Source: Paraglaciecola sp. MB-3u-78
GTDB taxonomy: Bacteria > Pseudomonadota > Gammaproteobacteria > Enterobacterales > Alteromonadaceae
Reading direction: 5' to 3'
DNA: 64,000 nt
Assembly: GCF_002835935.1 (NCBI RefSeq)
Contig: NZ_PJCF01000004.1
Span: 868,001 to 932,000, forward strand
Made by a program: the position numbers and the translations under genes. This document shows positions 27,238-36,850 of the stretch, one piece after another (within the stretch, counting starts at the first letter, position 1; each line of letters begins with the position of its first letter). A model generated the notes under the pieces. The model was not told the DNA's origin, did no database searches, and saw only the letters and a list, made by a program, of their open reading frames with translations.

Positions 27238-28830
27238 CTATTGAACGTGCGGGGGTAGCCAACTGGGTTTTGAATTTTTGAAATTCCATGGCAGGAGGTC
27301 TTCGATCTTTTCAACCGTGTCAGCATAGGGTAACGCCTTGAACACGGCATTGAGATAAGCGTAAGGTTCAAGCTCATGAATTTTGGCTGACTCAATCAGG
27401 CTATAATGGATTGCACTGGCATTAGCGCCTGCTGGGGTATCGGCAAATAACCAGGCGCGCCTACCAACAGCAAAGGGACGAATGGCATTTTCAGCCAGAA
27501 TATTGCTGAGCCTCAGCCGACCATCCGTACTGTAAACCATTAGCTTTTCCCACTGATTATGTAAATAGGTCATCGCCTTGCCCGTCAATCCTCCTTTGTC
27601 GACTCTGGGGCGATTGAGCTCCAGCCATGTTTTCAGCTCGCTGAGTATGGGCACACTTCTTTGTTGCCTGGCCTGATAAATTTCATCCGCGCTTAGCAAT
27701 TTGATTTGACGCTCTACCACGTACAACTTATTGATAAGGCTCAGTGCCATATCCGCTTTGGTTACCTTGCCTTTCATTGCCCTGGGTTGCCCATCTTTGG
27801 CTTCACGGAATTTTCGTCGTGCATGATCCCAGCAACCCACCGAGATTAACTGATTTTGTCTGCATACCTCGTTATAACTGGCACAGCCATCGGTTTGCAG
27901 GTAGCCATGGGTAAACCCATCAAGCAGGCGCAAGGGTACCTCCCTGCCACGGGAGGGATCGTATTCAAACAAGACACTTCGTTGCTGCGGTAACCCGCCC
28001 AGGGTTACCCACATCCATTTATGTGAAGTGGGCGAACGATCTGGCTCTTTCAATACTTGAATGCGGGTTTCATCCGCACAAATCAGTGGGCCCGAATGTT
28101 GATGCTCCCTGAGTAGGTTAATTAAAGGTTGGGCTTGTTTCGACAGGGCAATCACCCAGTTGGCCAGTGTGGCCCTTGATATTTCACCGCCATAACGTTT
28201 GATGATGTTTTCAAGTCGATAAAGCGGCATGCCATCGGCGTATTTTGAAATAATGATATAGGTCATCAGGTTGACGCTCCCCATGGCCTTGGGGACAGGA
28301 TGTTTGATAAGCTGGGCGGCTTTCACCGTGCGGCCATCATCTTGTGTTTTGAAGGTCGCTTTTTCCTGCATGTATTCCAATACACGTACCTGAGCGGGAA
28401 TGATATCCAGCTCTTCCCTGACTTTGACAAAGAAGGTGTCAATGGCACCCACTTTTTCTTCATCACTCAAATAAGCGAACACCTGAAGGCGGGGCAATTT
28501 GTCGGACAGTGGCTTGCGACCGGTTTTGGCCTTTGGCTCGTTGCCTGTAGGTAAAGGTGAGTCGACAGGCTCAGGCTCAGCCACCGCTTCTACTTCATTA
28601 AACAGGTGACCTTGCTGTGGTGGTGTTTGCTCAGAGCTGGCGCCAAAACGTTTTGAGTTGGCCAACCGCAAGTACTCTTCAAGCATCGCTATTCGTTTCT
28701 TTTGCTCGGCAATGACATCCGTTTTCTGTTCGATGACATCGTCTTTTTCAGACAGCAATGCGGTCATCTGGCTCATCGCATCCAGATGTAATTTTGCTTT
28801 ATTTTCAGTGTCTTGCGGCGCTAATTTCAT
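27238..28830 (-). CDS. tnpC: IS66 transposase TnpC
   Basis: 530 residues. The N-terminal leucine-zipper-like region (about 1-60) has KKRIAMLEEYLRLANSKRFG followed by GASSEQ. The catalytic core carries ICADETRIQV (about residues 249-258), YLQTDGCASYNEV (about 309-321) and SNILAENAIRPFAVGRRAWL (about 450-469). The end, DLLPWNFK, is the usual IS66 TnpC C-terminus. Intact and probably active. Confidence 0.95.
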   Translation of the reverse strand: MKLAPQDTENKAKLHLDAMSQMTALLSEKDDVIEQKTDVIAEQKKRIAMLEEYLRLANSKRFGASSEQTPPQQGHLFNEVEAVAEPEPVDSPLPTGNEPKAKTGRKPLSDKLPRLQVFAYLSDEEKVGAIDTFFVKVREELDIIPAQVRVLEYMQEKATFKTQDDGRTVKAAQLIKHPVPKAMGSVNLMTYIIISKYADGMPLYRLENIIKRYGGEISRATLANWVIALSKQAQPLINLLREHQHSGPLICADETRIQVLKEPDRSPTSHKWMWVTLGGLPQQRSVLFEYDPSRGREVPLRLLDGFTHGYLQTDGCASYNEVCRQNQLISVGCWDHARRKFREAKDGQPRAMKGKVTKADMALSLINKLYVVERQIKLLSADEIYQARQQRSVPILSELKTWLELNRPRVDKGGLTGKAMTYLHNQWEKLMVYSTDGRLRLSNILAENAIRPFAVGRRAWLFADTPAGANASAIHYSLIESAKIHELEPYAYLNAVFKALPYADTVEKIEDLLPWNFKNSKPSWLPPHVQ

Positions 28831-28865
28831 GCCGTAAAGTATACCAAATTAGCGCATTGATTACC

Positions 28866-29231
28866 TTAAAAAACGGCCTCATAATGCAACTTTTTATGAC
28901 CTTTCATGGCACTGATATCATAGCCATCAAGCAGCCAATTAATTTGCTGCCCGGTCAGTGTTATCACCTTATCATCACGCTTTGGCCACTTGAACTTTTC
29001 CTCTGACAGGCTTTTGTAATACAACACAAAACCATTATCTTCCCAGAACAGACACTTGATTTTATTACGCCGTTTATTGGTGAATGCATAAAGGTGACCG
29101 GCAAAGGGGTCGTGCCCCAACTCACATTCAATGATGGCAGATAATCCCAAGTGTGCCTTGCGAAAATCAATCGGCTGTTGGTAAAGAAAAACCTGAGTGA
29201 GCTCCACACCTGGACGCATCACTTTGCTCAC
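28866..29231 (-). CDS. tnpB: IS66 accessory protein TnpB
   Basis: 121 residues of the IS66 Orf2 family. Recognisable blocks: QPIDFRKAHLGLSAIIE, DPFAGHLYAFTNKRRNKIK and CLFWEDNGFVLYYKSL. It overlaps the end of tnpA by 4 bases, as is usual in these elements, and is required with TnpA for efficient transposition of tnpABC-type IS66. Confidence 0.95.
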   Translation of the reverse strand: MSKVMRPGVELTQVFLYQQPIDFRKAHLGLSAIIECELGHDPFAGHLYAFTNKRRNKIKCLFWEDNGFVLYYKSLSEEKFKWPKRDDKVITLTGQQINWLLDGYDISAMKGHKKLHYEAVF

Positions 29232-29551
29232 GACAACAACTCGGCTAATTGTTTAACCACTGACACGTTACTTGCCGTGATACCTATCAGACGAACACCA
29301 TTGGTAAAGTGCAATGAGAGTGGATCATGATGTTGCGGCTCAGGTAATCGCTGCACACTGACAAAACCGGAGGGTTTGTGGTTAATGGGTACCAGTGCGG
29401 TTGAGTATTTGCGTTTGTGGTAGCTGAAGTTGTGTGGACACAGGTCGTGATCTCGACAATAGGCAGCTTGGGTTAAACCTGAGTCACGCCACTGAGTCAC
29501 ATGCTCACGCCACAGCGGAGCTTCCTGCTTTAAATTTGATGTTGCGGTCAC
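29228..29551 (-). CDS. tnpA: IS66 accessory protein TnpA
   Basis: 107 residues with a GTG start at 29551. The N-terminal helix-turn-helix-like part has WREHVTQWRDSGLTQAAYCR (about residues 14-33), typical of IS66 TnpA. First gene of the element, near its right end. Confidence 0.9.
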   Translation of the reverse strand: MTATSNLKQEAPLWREHVTQWRDSGLTQAAYCRDHDLCPHNFSYHKRKYSTALVPINHKPSGFVSVQRLPEPQHHDPLSLHFTNGVRLIGITASNVSVVKQLAELLS

Positions 29552-29636
29552 TTTGTTTTCCTCATACGTTTGTAATGAGGAAATTATGCAGCAGATTGCC
29601 CGTCGGAATAAGGACGTAGGTTTATTAAGCGCTTAC

Positions 29637-30714
29637 AGCCTAACCGCCCATCACGGTATGAACGAGCAACTGGGTTATCCCACATGTAGCCCATGCCCCC
29701 CCAATATTGCAAACAACTATCGGCAACTTCCCGTGCCAATCTCCCAGATTTAAGTTTTGCCATTGATGCTTTTCGTGTCACATCTTGTCCATTGATATAG
29801 CCCTCAACTCCATCGTAAACAAGCGCTCGCAGAAGCTCTACTTCTGTTTGCAACTCAGCCAGACGGAAGTGCACCACCTGATTATCAAGGATTGATTTAC
29901 CAAATGCCTGACGCTCGCGAGCATATTCAATGGTGTCATTGATGTTATTTTCCATACCCTTCAAGGTGCTGGCTGCTACAAACAATCGTTCTTCCTGAAA
30001 CTGGAGCATTTGATAACGAAACCCTGCACCTTCTTCACCAATTAAGTGGCGTTGAGGTACACGCACATCATCAAAAAAGATTTGCGCTGTATCAGACGAG
30101 TGCATCCCAAGCTTTTTTAATGGCTTAGAAAAGCTAATACCCCGAGTATTTGTTGGCACAATCACAAGTGACTTGTTTTTATGTGCGGGCTCATCGCTTG
30201 TATTCACCAGCAAACAAATGTAATCAGCTTGAGTAGAGGTAGTGATCCACATCTTGGTACCGTTAATCACATAATCATCACCATCCTTTCGGGCATAGGT
30301 TTTTATGGCTGCCACATCTGAGCCAGCATGTGGCTCACTCACACCAATCGAAAAGATTGCATCGCCCGTAATAGACGGTACTAAAAACTCACGGCGAAGT
30401 GCTGCGCTGCCAAATCGAGCGAGCGCCGGGGTGGCCATATCAGTTTGTACACCAATTGCCATCGGCACACCGCCACAGCGAATGCGGCCGAGTTCTTCAG
30501 AAAAAACAATCTGATAGCTGTAATCAAGACCCATACCACCATATTCAGTTGGTTTGTGAATACCCAACAAGCCTAAGTCACCCATTTTTTTGAACACTTC
30601 ATGGGCTGGAAAAATACCGTCACTTTCCCATTCGTCGACATATGGATTGATTTCCTTGTCGATAAACTGCGCAATTGTGGCGCGAATGGCATTATGTTCA
30701 TTGGTAAACAGCAT
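29637..30714 (-). pseudogene. Acyl-CoA dehydrogenase gene truncated by IS66 insertion
   Basis: Encodes about 359 native residues of a typical acyl-CoA dehydrogenase: SVSEPHAGSDVAAIKT-like block (SIGVSEPHAGSDVAAIKTYA), MWITTSTQADYICLLVN, and QYWGGMGYMWDNPVARSYRD. At RDGRLG the frame enters the IS66 right end and reads CKRLINLRPYSDGQSAA before a stop at 29584, replacing the native GSIGGGADEVMLG tail. Removing the IS restores a continuous 383-residue protein. The lost tail includes the catalytic-domain C-terminal helix region, so activity is doubtful. Leftward, with GST, acyl-CoA ligase and thiolase-like genes upstream. Confidence 0.93.
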
Positions 30715-30723
30715 AATTAACTC

Positions 30724-31352
30724 CTATTTGAATGCGCTTTGATCAGCACCTATGGCTGAGGCTTTTTCAAAGGCCGGACGAGCCTGAAGCGGCGCCAGAT
30801 AATCTTTGACTTGCGGAGTGTATCGATTATCTAACCCCAAGATTGTCCCAAATGCAATGCATATCCCACTGCGATATCCGCAATCGTAAAACGCTCATCA
30901 CATAAAAATTCCCGTGACTCAATATGCGCATCGAGGCGACGTAATCGAGCAATAAACCAGGCGGCATAATCCTCTTCGGCCTGAGGCAAGCGTCGATCTC
31001 CTTGCTCTAATCGACTATAACGCAGCACAATAGTTTGCGGGAACGTCAGCGTAGCATCGCTATGATACAGCCAATTCAGATAGTCGCCGTATTCAGCATG
31101 CTCTGACTTAAGGCCAAAATCATGCTGATTATACTTTTCAACCAGATAATGGCAGATGCCACTCGATTCCGTCATAGTGGTTTTGTCGTCTTGAAAAAAA
31201 GGAGCGGTTCCTAACGGATTTATAGCTAAGAATTCCTTTTTGAAGAAACGCGGCGGGAACGGCAGCATCTCCACCTCATAGGGTATTTGCATTTCTTCCA
31301 TTGCCCACAGAGGACGCAACGAGCGTGCGCCATGGCAGCGCCAAAACTTCAT
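30724..31352 (-). pseudogene. Glutathione S-transferase gene with a single-base frameshift
   Basis: The first frame gives 173 residues: an N-terminal thioredoxin-like domain (MKFWRCHGARSLRPLWAMEE, NPLGTAPFFQDD, TESSGICHYLVEKY) and most of the helical domain up to ADIAVGYALHLG. It then stops at 30831. Adding one G at the GGG at 30847-30849 restores TILGLDNRYTPQVKDYLAPL and onward to a TAG at 30724, total 209 residues, the normal GST length. Either a real one-base deletion or a homopolymer sequencing error. It sits 10 bases before the acyl-CoA dehydrogenase gene. Confidence 0.85.
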
Positions 31353-31412
31353 TGTCTATCTTCCTATTGCCGCGCGACCAGATCGCGCGGTCACGTTGCT
31401 AATAATTTCTTT

Positions 31413-33086
31413 TTATGACTCCCAAACGATGCTATCTGGGTGGTCATACCAAACATGTAGTTGCTCTTCATAGACCTGCTCTATCACATTTCTCTTGATC
31501 TTGAGCGTCGGTGTCATAAAGGCATTTTCCACAGTCCAAGCCTCTTTGACTATGATGATGCTGTTAATATACTCGTGCTTAAGTGCCTTAGCGTTAAGTT
31601 GTTCCATGTTTGTTTGCAATCCGCTGCGGATGCTTTCTTTGTCTGCAGCTTGCCCTATCTCAGACAGCACAACTAAAGCGATAGGCTGTGCCAATCCTCT
31701 TCCTAAAATACATACCTGCTCAACGTGGTTATTCATAGCAAAGGCATACTCAAGGGGTGCGGGTACTACAAATTCACCTTTGGCGGTTTTGAAGGTATCT
31801 TTTACACGTCCGGTGATTTTCAAGTACCCTTCTTCATCTAGTTCGCCCATATCTCCTGTATGTAGCCATCCATCCTTAATTGTTTCTGCAGTTTGCTCAG
31901 GGTGCTTATAGTAGCCATTCATCAGCCATGGGGCCTGCATAAGCACCTCTCCACTTTCTGGATCGATCTTGATGACTGCAGACGGATATGGCTTTCCGAC
32001 TGAATTTTTCTTGATGTTGTCTTTGGGCATGTACGTACAAGCCCCTAAGTTTTCCGTCATGCCATATACCTCTTGAATGGTAAGCCCAAGCTTAGCAAAC
32101 CAATCAATCAGTGAGGAAGGCATGGGAGCGGCCCCCGTTAAGATGACTTTAGCTTTACCTAAACCCAGACTAGTCTTTATTTTGTTTCTAATAATGTTGT
32201 TAACAATTGGAATTTTTAATAATAAATCTAACTTCTTTTGCGGTATTTTACTCAATACACCTAAACGAAACTTAGTCCAAATACGGGGTACCGCTATAAA
32301 GTGAGTAGGCTGTGCTTGCTGTAAGTTTTTAGAAAAGGTCTGTAATGATTCAGAAAAATAAATACAACCTCCCCCCTCAAGAGCACCGCTTTCGACAACA
32401 TTTCGCTCAGCGATATGGCACAGCGGTAAGTACGAAAAGTGTCTGTTAGCGGTATTATTGAGCAAGAATATATCTCGTGACATGGTTTTCCCATACCCCA
32501 AGCGCTCATACGTAAACATTACGCCCTTAGGTGAACCCGTCGTTCCTGATGTATAAATAATGGTCGCCAAGTCTTCTGCCTCAGGGACATGGTTTTGAGT
32601 AAGTGGCTGATGCTGCTCTAGTAAGTCCGCCCATTTTATCATTCCCTCTATAGGCGCTTGATTGGAGTATTGCGGATAAGAAATACATATTATTTCATCA
32701 GGAACGCCTTGGCTCATCTCTTCCCATTCATCTAACTTCCCTACAAATACCACTTTGCATTCGCTTTGTACGAGCACTTCATTCAGCTTTTCGTTGGTGA
32801 GCGTTGGATAAAAAGGTACGGAAACATGGCCTGCCATCATAATCGCGAGGTCATTGATAATCCAGTGAGCACAGTTTTTGGAGACGATGCCAATATTACT
32901 TTGCTTGGGGAGATCCAAAGCCTTAAGTGCCGTTGCAATTCTGCGCACTTGATTGCCCACTTCCCCCCAACTGTATTCAATCCAATCATCATTTTGAGGT
33001 TGTTTTAAAAACACATTGTCTGCTTGGGTAGCTTCCCAATGGTAAAAGTTATCTAGGAATGTTGTTTGGAGTTTAGTTTCAGACAT
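31413..33086 (-). CDS. AMP-forming acyl-CoA synthetase (long-chain type)
   Basis: 557 residues of the ANL family. P-loop TIIYTSGTTGSPKGVMFTY (about residues 171-189), EVYGMTENLGA (about 337-347), LHTGDMGELDEEGYLKITGR (about 391-410). Activates a carboxylic acid to its CoA thioester with ATP. No signal peptide. The size and the HISPL-type LPLCHIAER block suggest long-chain or related lipophilic acids, but the chain length cannot be read. Upstream of the GST and the IS-broken acyl-CoA dehydrogenase in the same direction. Confidence 0.9.
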   Translation of the reverse strand: MSETKLQTTFLDNFYHWEATQADNVFLKQPQNDDWIEYSWGEVGNQVRRIATALKALDLPKQSNIGIVSKNCAHWIINDLAIMMAGHVSVPFYPTLTNEKLNEVLVQSECKVVFVGKLDEWEEMSQGVPDEIICISYPQYSNQAPIEGMIKWADLLEQHQPLTQNHVPEAEDLATIIYTSGTTGSPKGVMFTYERLGYGKTMSRDIFLLNNTANRHFSYLPLCHIAERNVVESGALEGGGCIYFSESLQTFSKNLQQAQPTHFIAVPRIWTKFRLGVLSKIPQKKLDLLLKIPIVNNIIRNKIKTSLGLGKAKVILTGAAPMPSSLIDWFAKLGLTIQEVYGMTENLGACTYMPKDNIKKNSVGKPYPSAVIKIDPESGEVLMQAPWLMNGYYKHPEQTAETIKDGWLHTGDMGELDEEGYLKITGRVKDTFKTAKGEFVVPAPLEYAFAMNNHVEQVCILGRGLAQPIALVVLSEIGQAADKESIRSGLQTNMEQLNAKALKHEYINSIIIVKEAWTVENAFMTPTLKIKRNVIEQVYEEQLHVWYDHPDSIVWES

Positions 33087-33281
33087 ACCATTTCCCTAAT
33101 TATTTTATTTTATGTTAAAAATATTTTATTTAATAAAGCATAAAACAAGTCCATAAACATCTCAATAGACTCTGATTTTGTTGAGTTAATAGTTATTCAA
33201 CCGACTACATAAACACATTAGGAAAACTCTATTTGCAGCATGTAACTAGGCCCTTTTATGCTAGGTTTAAAATGATTGTGT

Positions 33282-34859
33282 TTAATCACAAAATACAAAA
33301 TTATTTTCTTTTTTATTATTTGTAATGACTGAGATATTACGGCCAAAAGGTGGCGAAATTTGTGCTGCTGCAATAATGTCAGCTTCGGAGCTTTGAGCAA
33401 CAAAACGTTCGCCATTTTCATTTTCTGCGATCACAATACATTGATTTGCTACATTACGTGCATAGATAACTGTGTAGCTAATGACCTGACCTTTTTGAGG
33501 AGCCACAGCCGGTGTACAACTAGGAAAGTCTTCAGCTGTGAAACGACTTAAAACCAGCATCGACCAGTCGAGTTTTTTACCCGAAACACCATGAGGTTGG
33601 CAAGAAAATACGCCTGCAGCATGTTTGGACAACATCCCACCATTAGTCGTCACTAATCCATAGTCATCAGGCTCGCAGCGCAGAGTATTTACCATCTCGG
33701 CAATTCCGTGCATGCTGTAGTTATTCCCTGGGCCACCGAAAAAGGGTAAACCACCCGTCTGGGTTAATGGCACGCTGCCGTCAGTGGGTAAATCCAGTAC
33801 CTCACACGCACTACTTACCGCACAGGGAAAGCAGCTGTAAATCTCAAAATGATCGATATCAGCCACTGATGTATCCGCTATTTTCAGTGTTTCTTCAATC
33901 ATTTTAGCCATTGCCGCAGAGCGACCGACATTCGGCCGAAGGTACACAGGTGCGTCATAAGCTTCGGCATAACCGTGAAGAAACACCCATTTAGCTGGGT
34001 CTATTCTTAAGCTTTTTGCTTTGCCAACATTCGTCAGTAGTAATGCAGCCGACTGATTAACCGCATCTTGCGATACAAATCGTTTAGTGTAAGGAATAGT
34101 GAGCCGATAATTATCTGTTTGCTCCAAAAGCAATTCTTGGATTGTGAAAGCTTTTGGAAACTGTGCATAAGGGTTTTCAGTTGCTCGTTTGCTAAAAGGT
34201 CCCCACATCTTCGCCATTGCTTCAGCATGCTCCTTTAAGCTTAAGCCCGCATTTAGGGCCCTCATGTTTTCTATTATAGAGTAATAATATATTGGGATTG
34301 TTAAACCATTTTGAGCTTCAGTATCATGCACAAAGGATTTTCCATAGCCCCGGTCTTCTAAGTCGACATCTGCATGATCTTCATACCAGTTAAGGCTAAG
34401 CCCATTTTTTTGAGCATACTTTTGTGTACCTATAGCTTCCACACCACTTAGTAAAACCAATTGTTTCTCATTTTTAGCGATAGCCTGAAACATCTCAGCC
34501 AACAGTTGCATCGGTTGAGAGCCGCCTACTTCACTGTATATTCGATGCTCTGGGGACGCTCCAATTCTGCGGGCTATCGATTCAGGTAGGTTATTACTGC
34601 CACCAAATGGCGAAGCCCATAAAGGAGTGGAATCAGCAAATAATCTAACGGTGACAATAGTATCAATTTCAGCAACTGCTGATCCGATACCCGCATCGAC
34701 TAATGCATTTTTAGCTGCAACTGCCGCTAAATCAGCCGGAGATTGAACGTTTTCTATTTCAACGGGATACCCTTGAAGGAGATGTTGACCAACGCCCACC
34801 AAAATGGGGGTATTATCAGCAAGTTGATCATAATCGATAGCACCATGATTACGGCTCAT
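33282..34859 (-). CDS. Thiolase-fold acetyl-CoA acetyltransferase-like protein (SCP2-thiolase type)
   Basis: 525 residues, thiolase superfamily. It starts with TPILVGVGQHLL and has conserved blocks GGLPFFGGPGNNYSMHGIAE (about residues 374-393) and TTNGGMLSKHAAGVF (about 409-423, with the His of the thiolase GGxxxKHP-like motif). At the usual nucleophilic Cys loop the sequence reads SEVGGSQPMQLL, with no Cys. So it belongs to the non-canonical thiolase-like group often named acetyl-CoA acetyltransferase; activity may be cleavage of branched or sterol-type acyl-CoA, or it may be non-thiolytic. The C-terminal 70 residues form an extra beta-rich domain. Confidence 0.8.
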   Translation of the reverse strand: MSRNHGAIDYDQLADNTPILVGVGQHLLQGYPVEIENVQSPADLAAVAAKNALVDAGIGSAVAEIDTIVTVRLFADSTPLWASPFGGSNNLPESIARRIGASPEHRIYSEVGGSQPMQLLAEMFQAIAKNEKQLVLLSGVEAIGTQKYAQKNGLSLNWYEDHADVDLEDRGYGKSFVHDTEAQNGLTIPIYYYSIIENMRALNAGLSLKEHAEAMAKMWGPFSKRATENPYAQFPKAFTIQELLLEQTDNYRLTIPYTKRFVSQDAVNQSAALLLTNVGKAKSLRIDPAKWVFLHGYAEAYDAPVYLRPNVGRSAAMAKMIEETLKIADTSVADIDHFEIYSCFPCAVSSACEVLDLPTDGSVPLTQTGGLPFFGGPGNNYSMHGIAEMVNTLRCEPDDYGLVTTNGGMLSKHAAGVFSCQPHGVSGKKLDWSMLVLSRFTAEDFPSCTPAVAPQKGQVISYTVIYARNVANQCIVIAENENGERFVAQSSEADIIAAAQISPPFGRNISVITNNKKENNFVFCD

Positions 34860-35093
34860 TGTAGTGGCTCAGTGTCGGTCAAATTTAAGGCAAACTTTAG
34901 CATTAAAACAGCGAGGCAACATTACAGTAAGGAAATCATCTCGCAACGACACTTTGGCAATAGCAACAAGCTCTTCGTTAAAAATAATTGAGAAACAGAA
35001 CTATTTTTATCGACTATCGGGCAAATTAAAAATTTGAATACACCGTCTATTTCACCTAGAAACCCATTAAATTCATTAATGAGGACTTATGAA

Positions 35094-35723
35094 TTAAGCT
35101 TCTTCATCCTGCCTTACTGAAGTGAGAAAGCCAGATACCAACATAAATTGTGCTGCATAATAGGTACTCATTATCCAGTAACTCTCATACGGAAATGGAT
35201 TAATAAATTTATTAATGGCGATGAAGGAATCAGAGATAATAAATAATATGGCTCCCAATACTGCCCAACGTATAGGTAAAGACGAATGCAAAGCCAGTAG
35301 TCCCATTGCCGCAATAGTCAGCAAATAGGCGATCACCGGTAACTGTAAATTCCCAAGGTTGGGTATCAGCAACCACACCATTATCAACATATACATTATT
35401 AGCAACACGCACAGGGGCCAACGACGCTGAAAGCCTTGCCAGTAATGCCTAAATAACACAGCATAGCTAAGCTGTGCTAATAGAAACGCGGCCACTCCAA
35501 ATATAAATTCGTCAAACGCTAGTAACAAGTCACCACAACCACTAAAGACCAGTGCTAACAATAAAATAGTCCGAGTTGAACTCGACTCTAGTTTAAACAC
35601 CCCAACGCCTAATATTGCGATAGGGATGATTTTCAGGAGCCATAAAAAGTCCAATACATATTGCAGGCTAACCATATACAAGAGTACAAAAAAGAAAAAT
35701 ACGACGCTTATGCTTTTTGACAT
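35094..35723 (-). CDS. YhhN/TMEM86-family lysoplasmalogenase-like membrane protein
   Basis: 209 residues from ATG 35723; the frame is open 63 codons further upstream but that extension is not membrane-like. About seven to eight hydrophobic helices. Typical YhhN/TMEM86 segments are FSGCGDLLLAFDEFIFGVAA (about residues 53-72) and FIISDSFIAINKF (about 155-167), with acidic residues in helices thought to be catalytic in lysoplasmalogenases. Family members cleave the vinyl-ether bond of lysoplasmalogen; bacterial substrates are uncertain. Stop at 35094. Confidence 0.82.
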   Translation of the reverse strand: MSKSISVVFFFFVLLYMVSLQYVLDFLWLLKIIPIAILGVGVFKLESSSTRTILLLALVFSGCGDLLLAFDEFIFGVAAFLLAQLSYAVLFRHYWQGFQRRWPLCVLLIMYMLIMVWLLIPNLGNLQLPVIAYLLTIAAMGLLALHSSLPIRWAVLGAILFIISDSFIAINKFINPFPYESYWIMSTYYAAQFMLVSGFLTSVRQDEEA

Positions 35724-36056
35724 ATTCACTCTTTTCCGATATTTATTATTAAGGATGAAGATTGATCCAACATGACATCTAGACCACCCCAACGCTGGCA
35801 CTTGCTTTTGATCGAGTTTAAACGAAAAGTAACTTATTTGGGTGTTTAAATTAGATTTCACTGTAGATAAAGAAGCCCTCAATATTGGAAGCCAATCTAT
35901 GACCAGATACAAGAAAACGGGTAACCTCCCTTAATACTAGGCATTACCCAATAAAGCAGACTTTAACTGGAAGATAAGTTTCCATGATTTTTACCTAATG
36001 TCTGGCTAAGTTATAGTGTTCATAATCATCAATATTTACTATTTAATAAGGTTTAT
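35724..36056. other. Gene-free stretch upstream of the nitroreductase
   Basis: 333 bases. The divergent promoters for the YhhN gene and the nitroreductase must lie here. A weak inverted repeat GGGTAA…TTACCC spans about 35917-35950. I see no ORF with family signatures and no strong operator. Confidence 0.5.
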
Positions 36057-36728
36057 ATGAATTTTGCAGAATTCGCAGAATCTCGAAAGAGTGTTCGAGG
36101 CTTTAAAAATAAAACGGTCTCAAAAGAGCTGGTCGATGCGGTCATCAATGGGGCTAAGTGGGCACCGTCTTCTTACAATACCCAAACTTGGCGTGTGCAT
36201 GCTGTAACAGGTGACGTACTTGATAAAATACGTGAAGACAATACTAAAAACACCCTTGCTGGTAAGCCACATGTCCGGGATTTTCCATATAAAGAAGATT
36301 ATGAAGGGGTACACAGACAGCGACAGATCGACGTAGCAATACAACTGTTTGAAGTTATGGGCATAACTAGAGAAGATAAAGAAAAACGTATGGAATGGAT
36401 GATGCGAGGGTTTCGTCAATTTGACGCACCGGTATCTCTTGTTCTTACCTACGACAAGTCGTTAGAGCCTGCGGGCATAACTCAGTTTGGCTTGGGTTCT
36501 TTGGCTTACGGTATTGTACTGGCCGCATGGGATCTAGGCTTAGGGTGCGTGATTAATGGCCAAGGAATTATGCAATCAGATGTTGTGCATAAACATGCGC
36601 AAATTCCAGACACAGAGGCAATAATGATTTGCATCGCTATGGGTTATCCAGATGAAAATTTTGAAGCAAATAACGTGCGTTCTGTTCGCGCCGATAATGA
36701 AGATTTTGTGAGTTATCACGGATTCTAA
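36057..36728 (+). CDS. Nitroreductase-family FMN oxidoreductase
   Basis: 223 residues. N-terminal ESRKSVRGFKNKTVSKELVD (about residues 8-27) and NGAKWAPSSYNTQTWRVHAV (about 31-50) are the FMN-phosphate and dimer-interface blocks of the family; LGSLAYGIVLAAWDLGLGCVI and IAMGYPDENFEANNVRS are later signatures. Reduces nitro or quinone compounds with NAD(P)H. Monocistronic, convergent with the MFS gene and separated from it by a nested inverted repeat. Confidence 0.9.
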   Translation: MNFAEFAESRKSVRGFKNKTVSKELVDAVINGAKWAPSSYNTQTWRVHAVTGDVLDKIREDNTKNTLAGKPHVRDFPYKEDYEGVHRQRQIDVAIQLFEVMGITREDKEKRMEWMMRGFRQFDAPVSLVLTYDKSLEPAGITQFGLGSLAYGIVLAAWDLGLGCVINGQGIMQSDVVHKHAQIPDTEAIMICIAMGYPDENFEANNVRSVRADNEDFVSYHGF

Positions 36729-36780
36729 AAACAACAACAGCTTAGTTATAAATATTAGATTCGCTATGCTGTAATCTTAA

Positions 36781-36845
36781 TAACTATCACAGGAATATCG
36801 ACTAAACGTTGTTAATCATGTTTAGTGCCTTTCGTGTGATAGTTA
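36781..36845. terminator. Nested inverted repeat between convergent genes (terminator-like)
   Basis: Outer 11-bp stem TAACTATCACA (36781-36791) / TGTGATAGTTA (36835-36845); inner 7-bp stem ACTAAAC (36801-36807) / GTTTAGT (36820-36826). It lies between the 3' ends of the nitroreductase and MFS genes, fitting a bidirectional transcript end, although T-runs are short. Confidence 0.55.
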
Positions 36846-36850
36846 TCAAA

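Larger units (their letters stand above)
27164..29636 (-). mobile_element. Complete IS66-family tnpABC element with 8-bp target duplication
   Basis: A 2473-bp element. The ends start GTAAGCGCTTAATAAACC on both sides (27164-27181 and, inverted, 29619-29636), with further partial matching inside. Identical 8-bp direct repeats AGCCTAAC flank it at 27156-27163 and 29637-29644. It carries tnpA, tnpB and tnpC, all leftward. It inserted in the last 27 codons of an acyl-CoA dehydrogenase gene. Its base composition is richer in GC than the host genes. Confidence 0.95.

Noticed and set aside
27159-27395. 78-codon leftward ORF at the left end of the IS66 element
   Set aside because: Out-of-frame shadow of the tnpC 3' end running into the inverted repeat.
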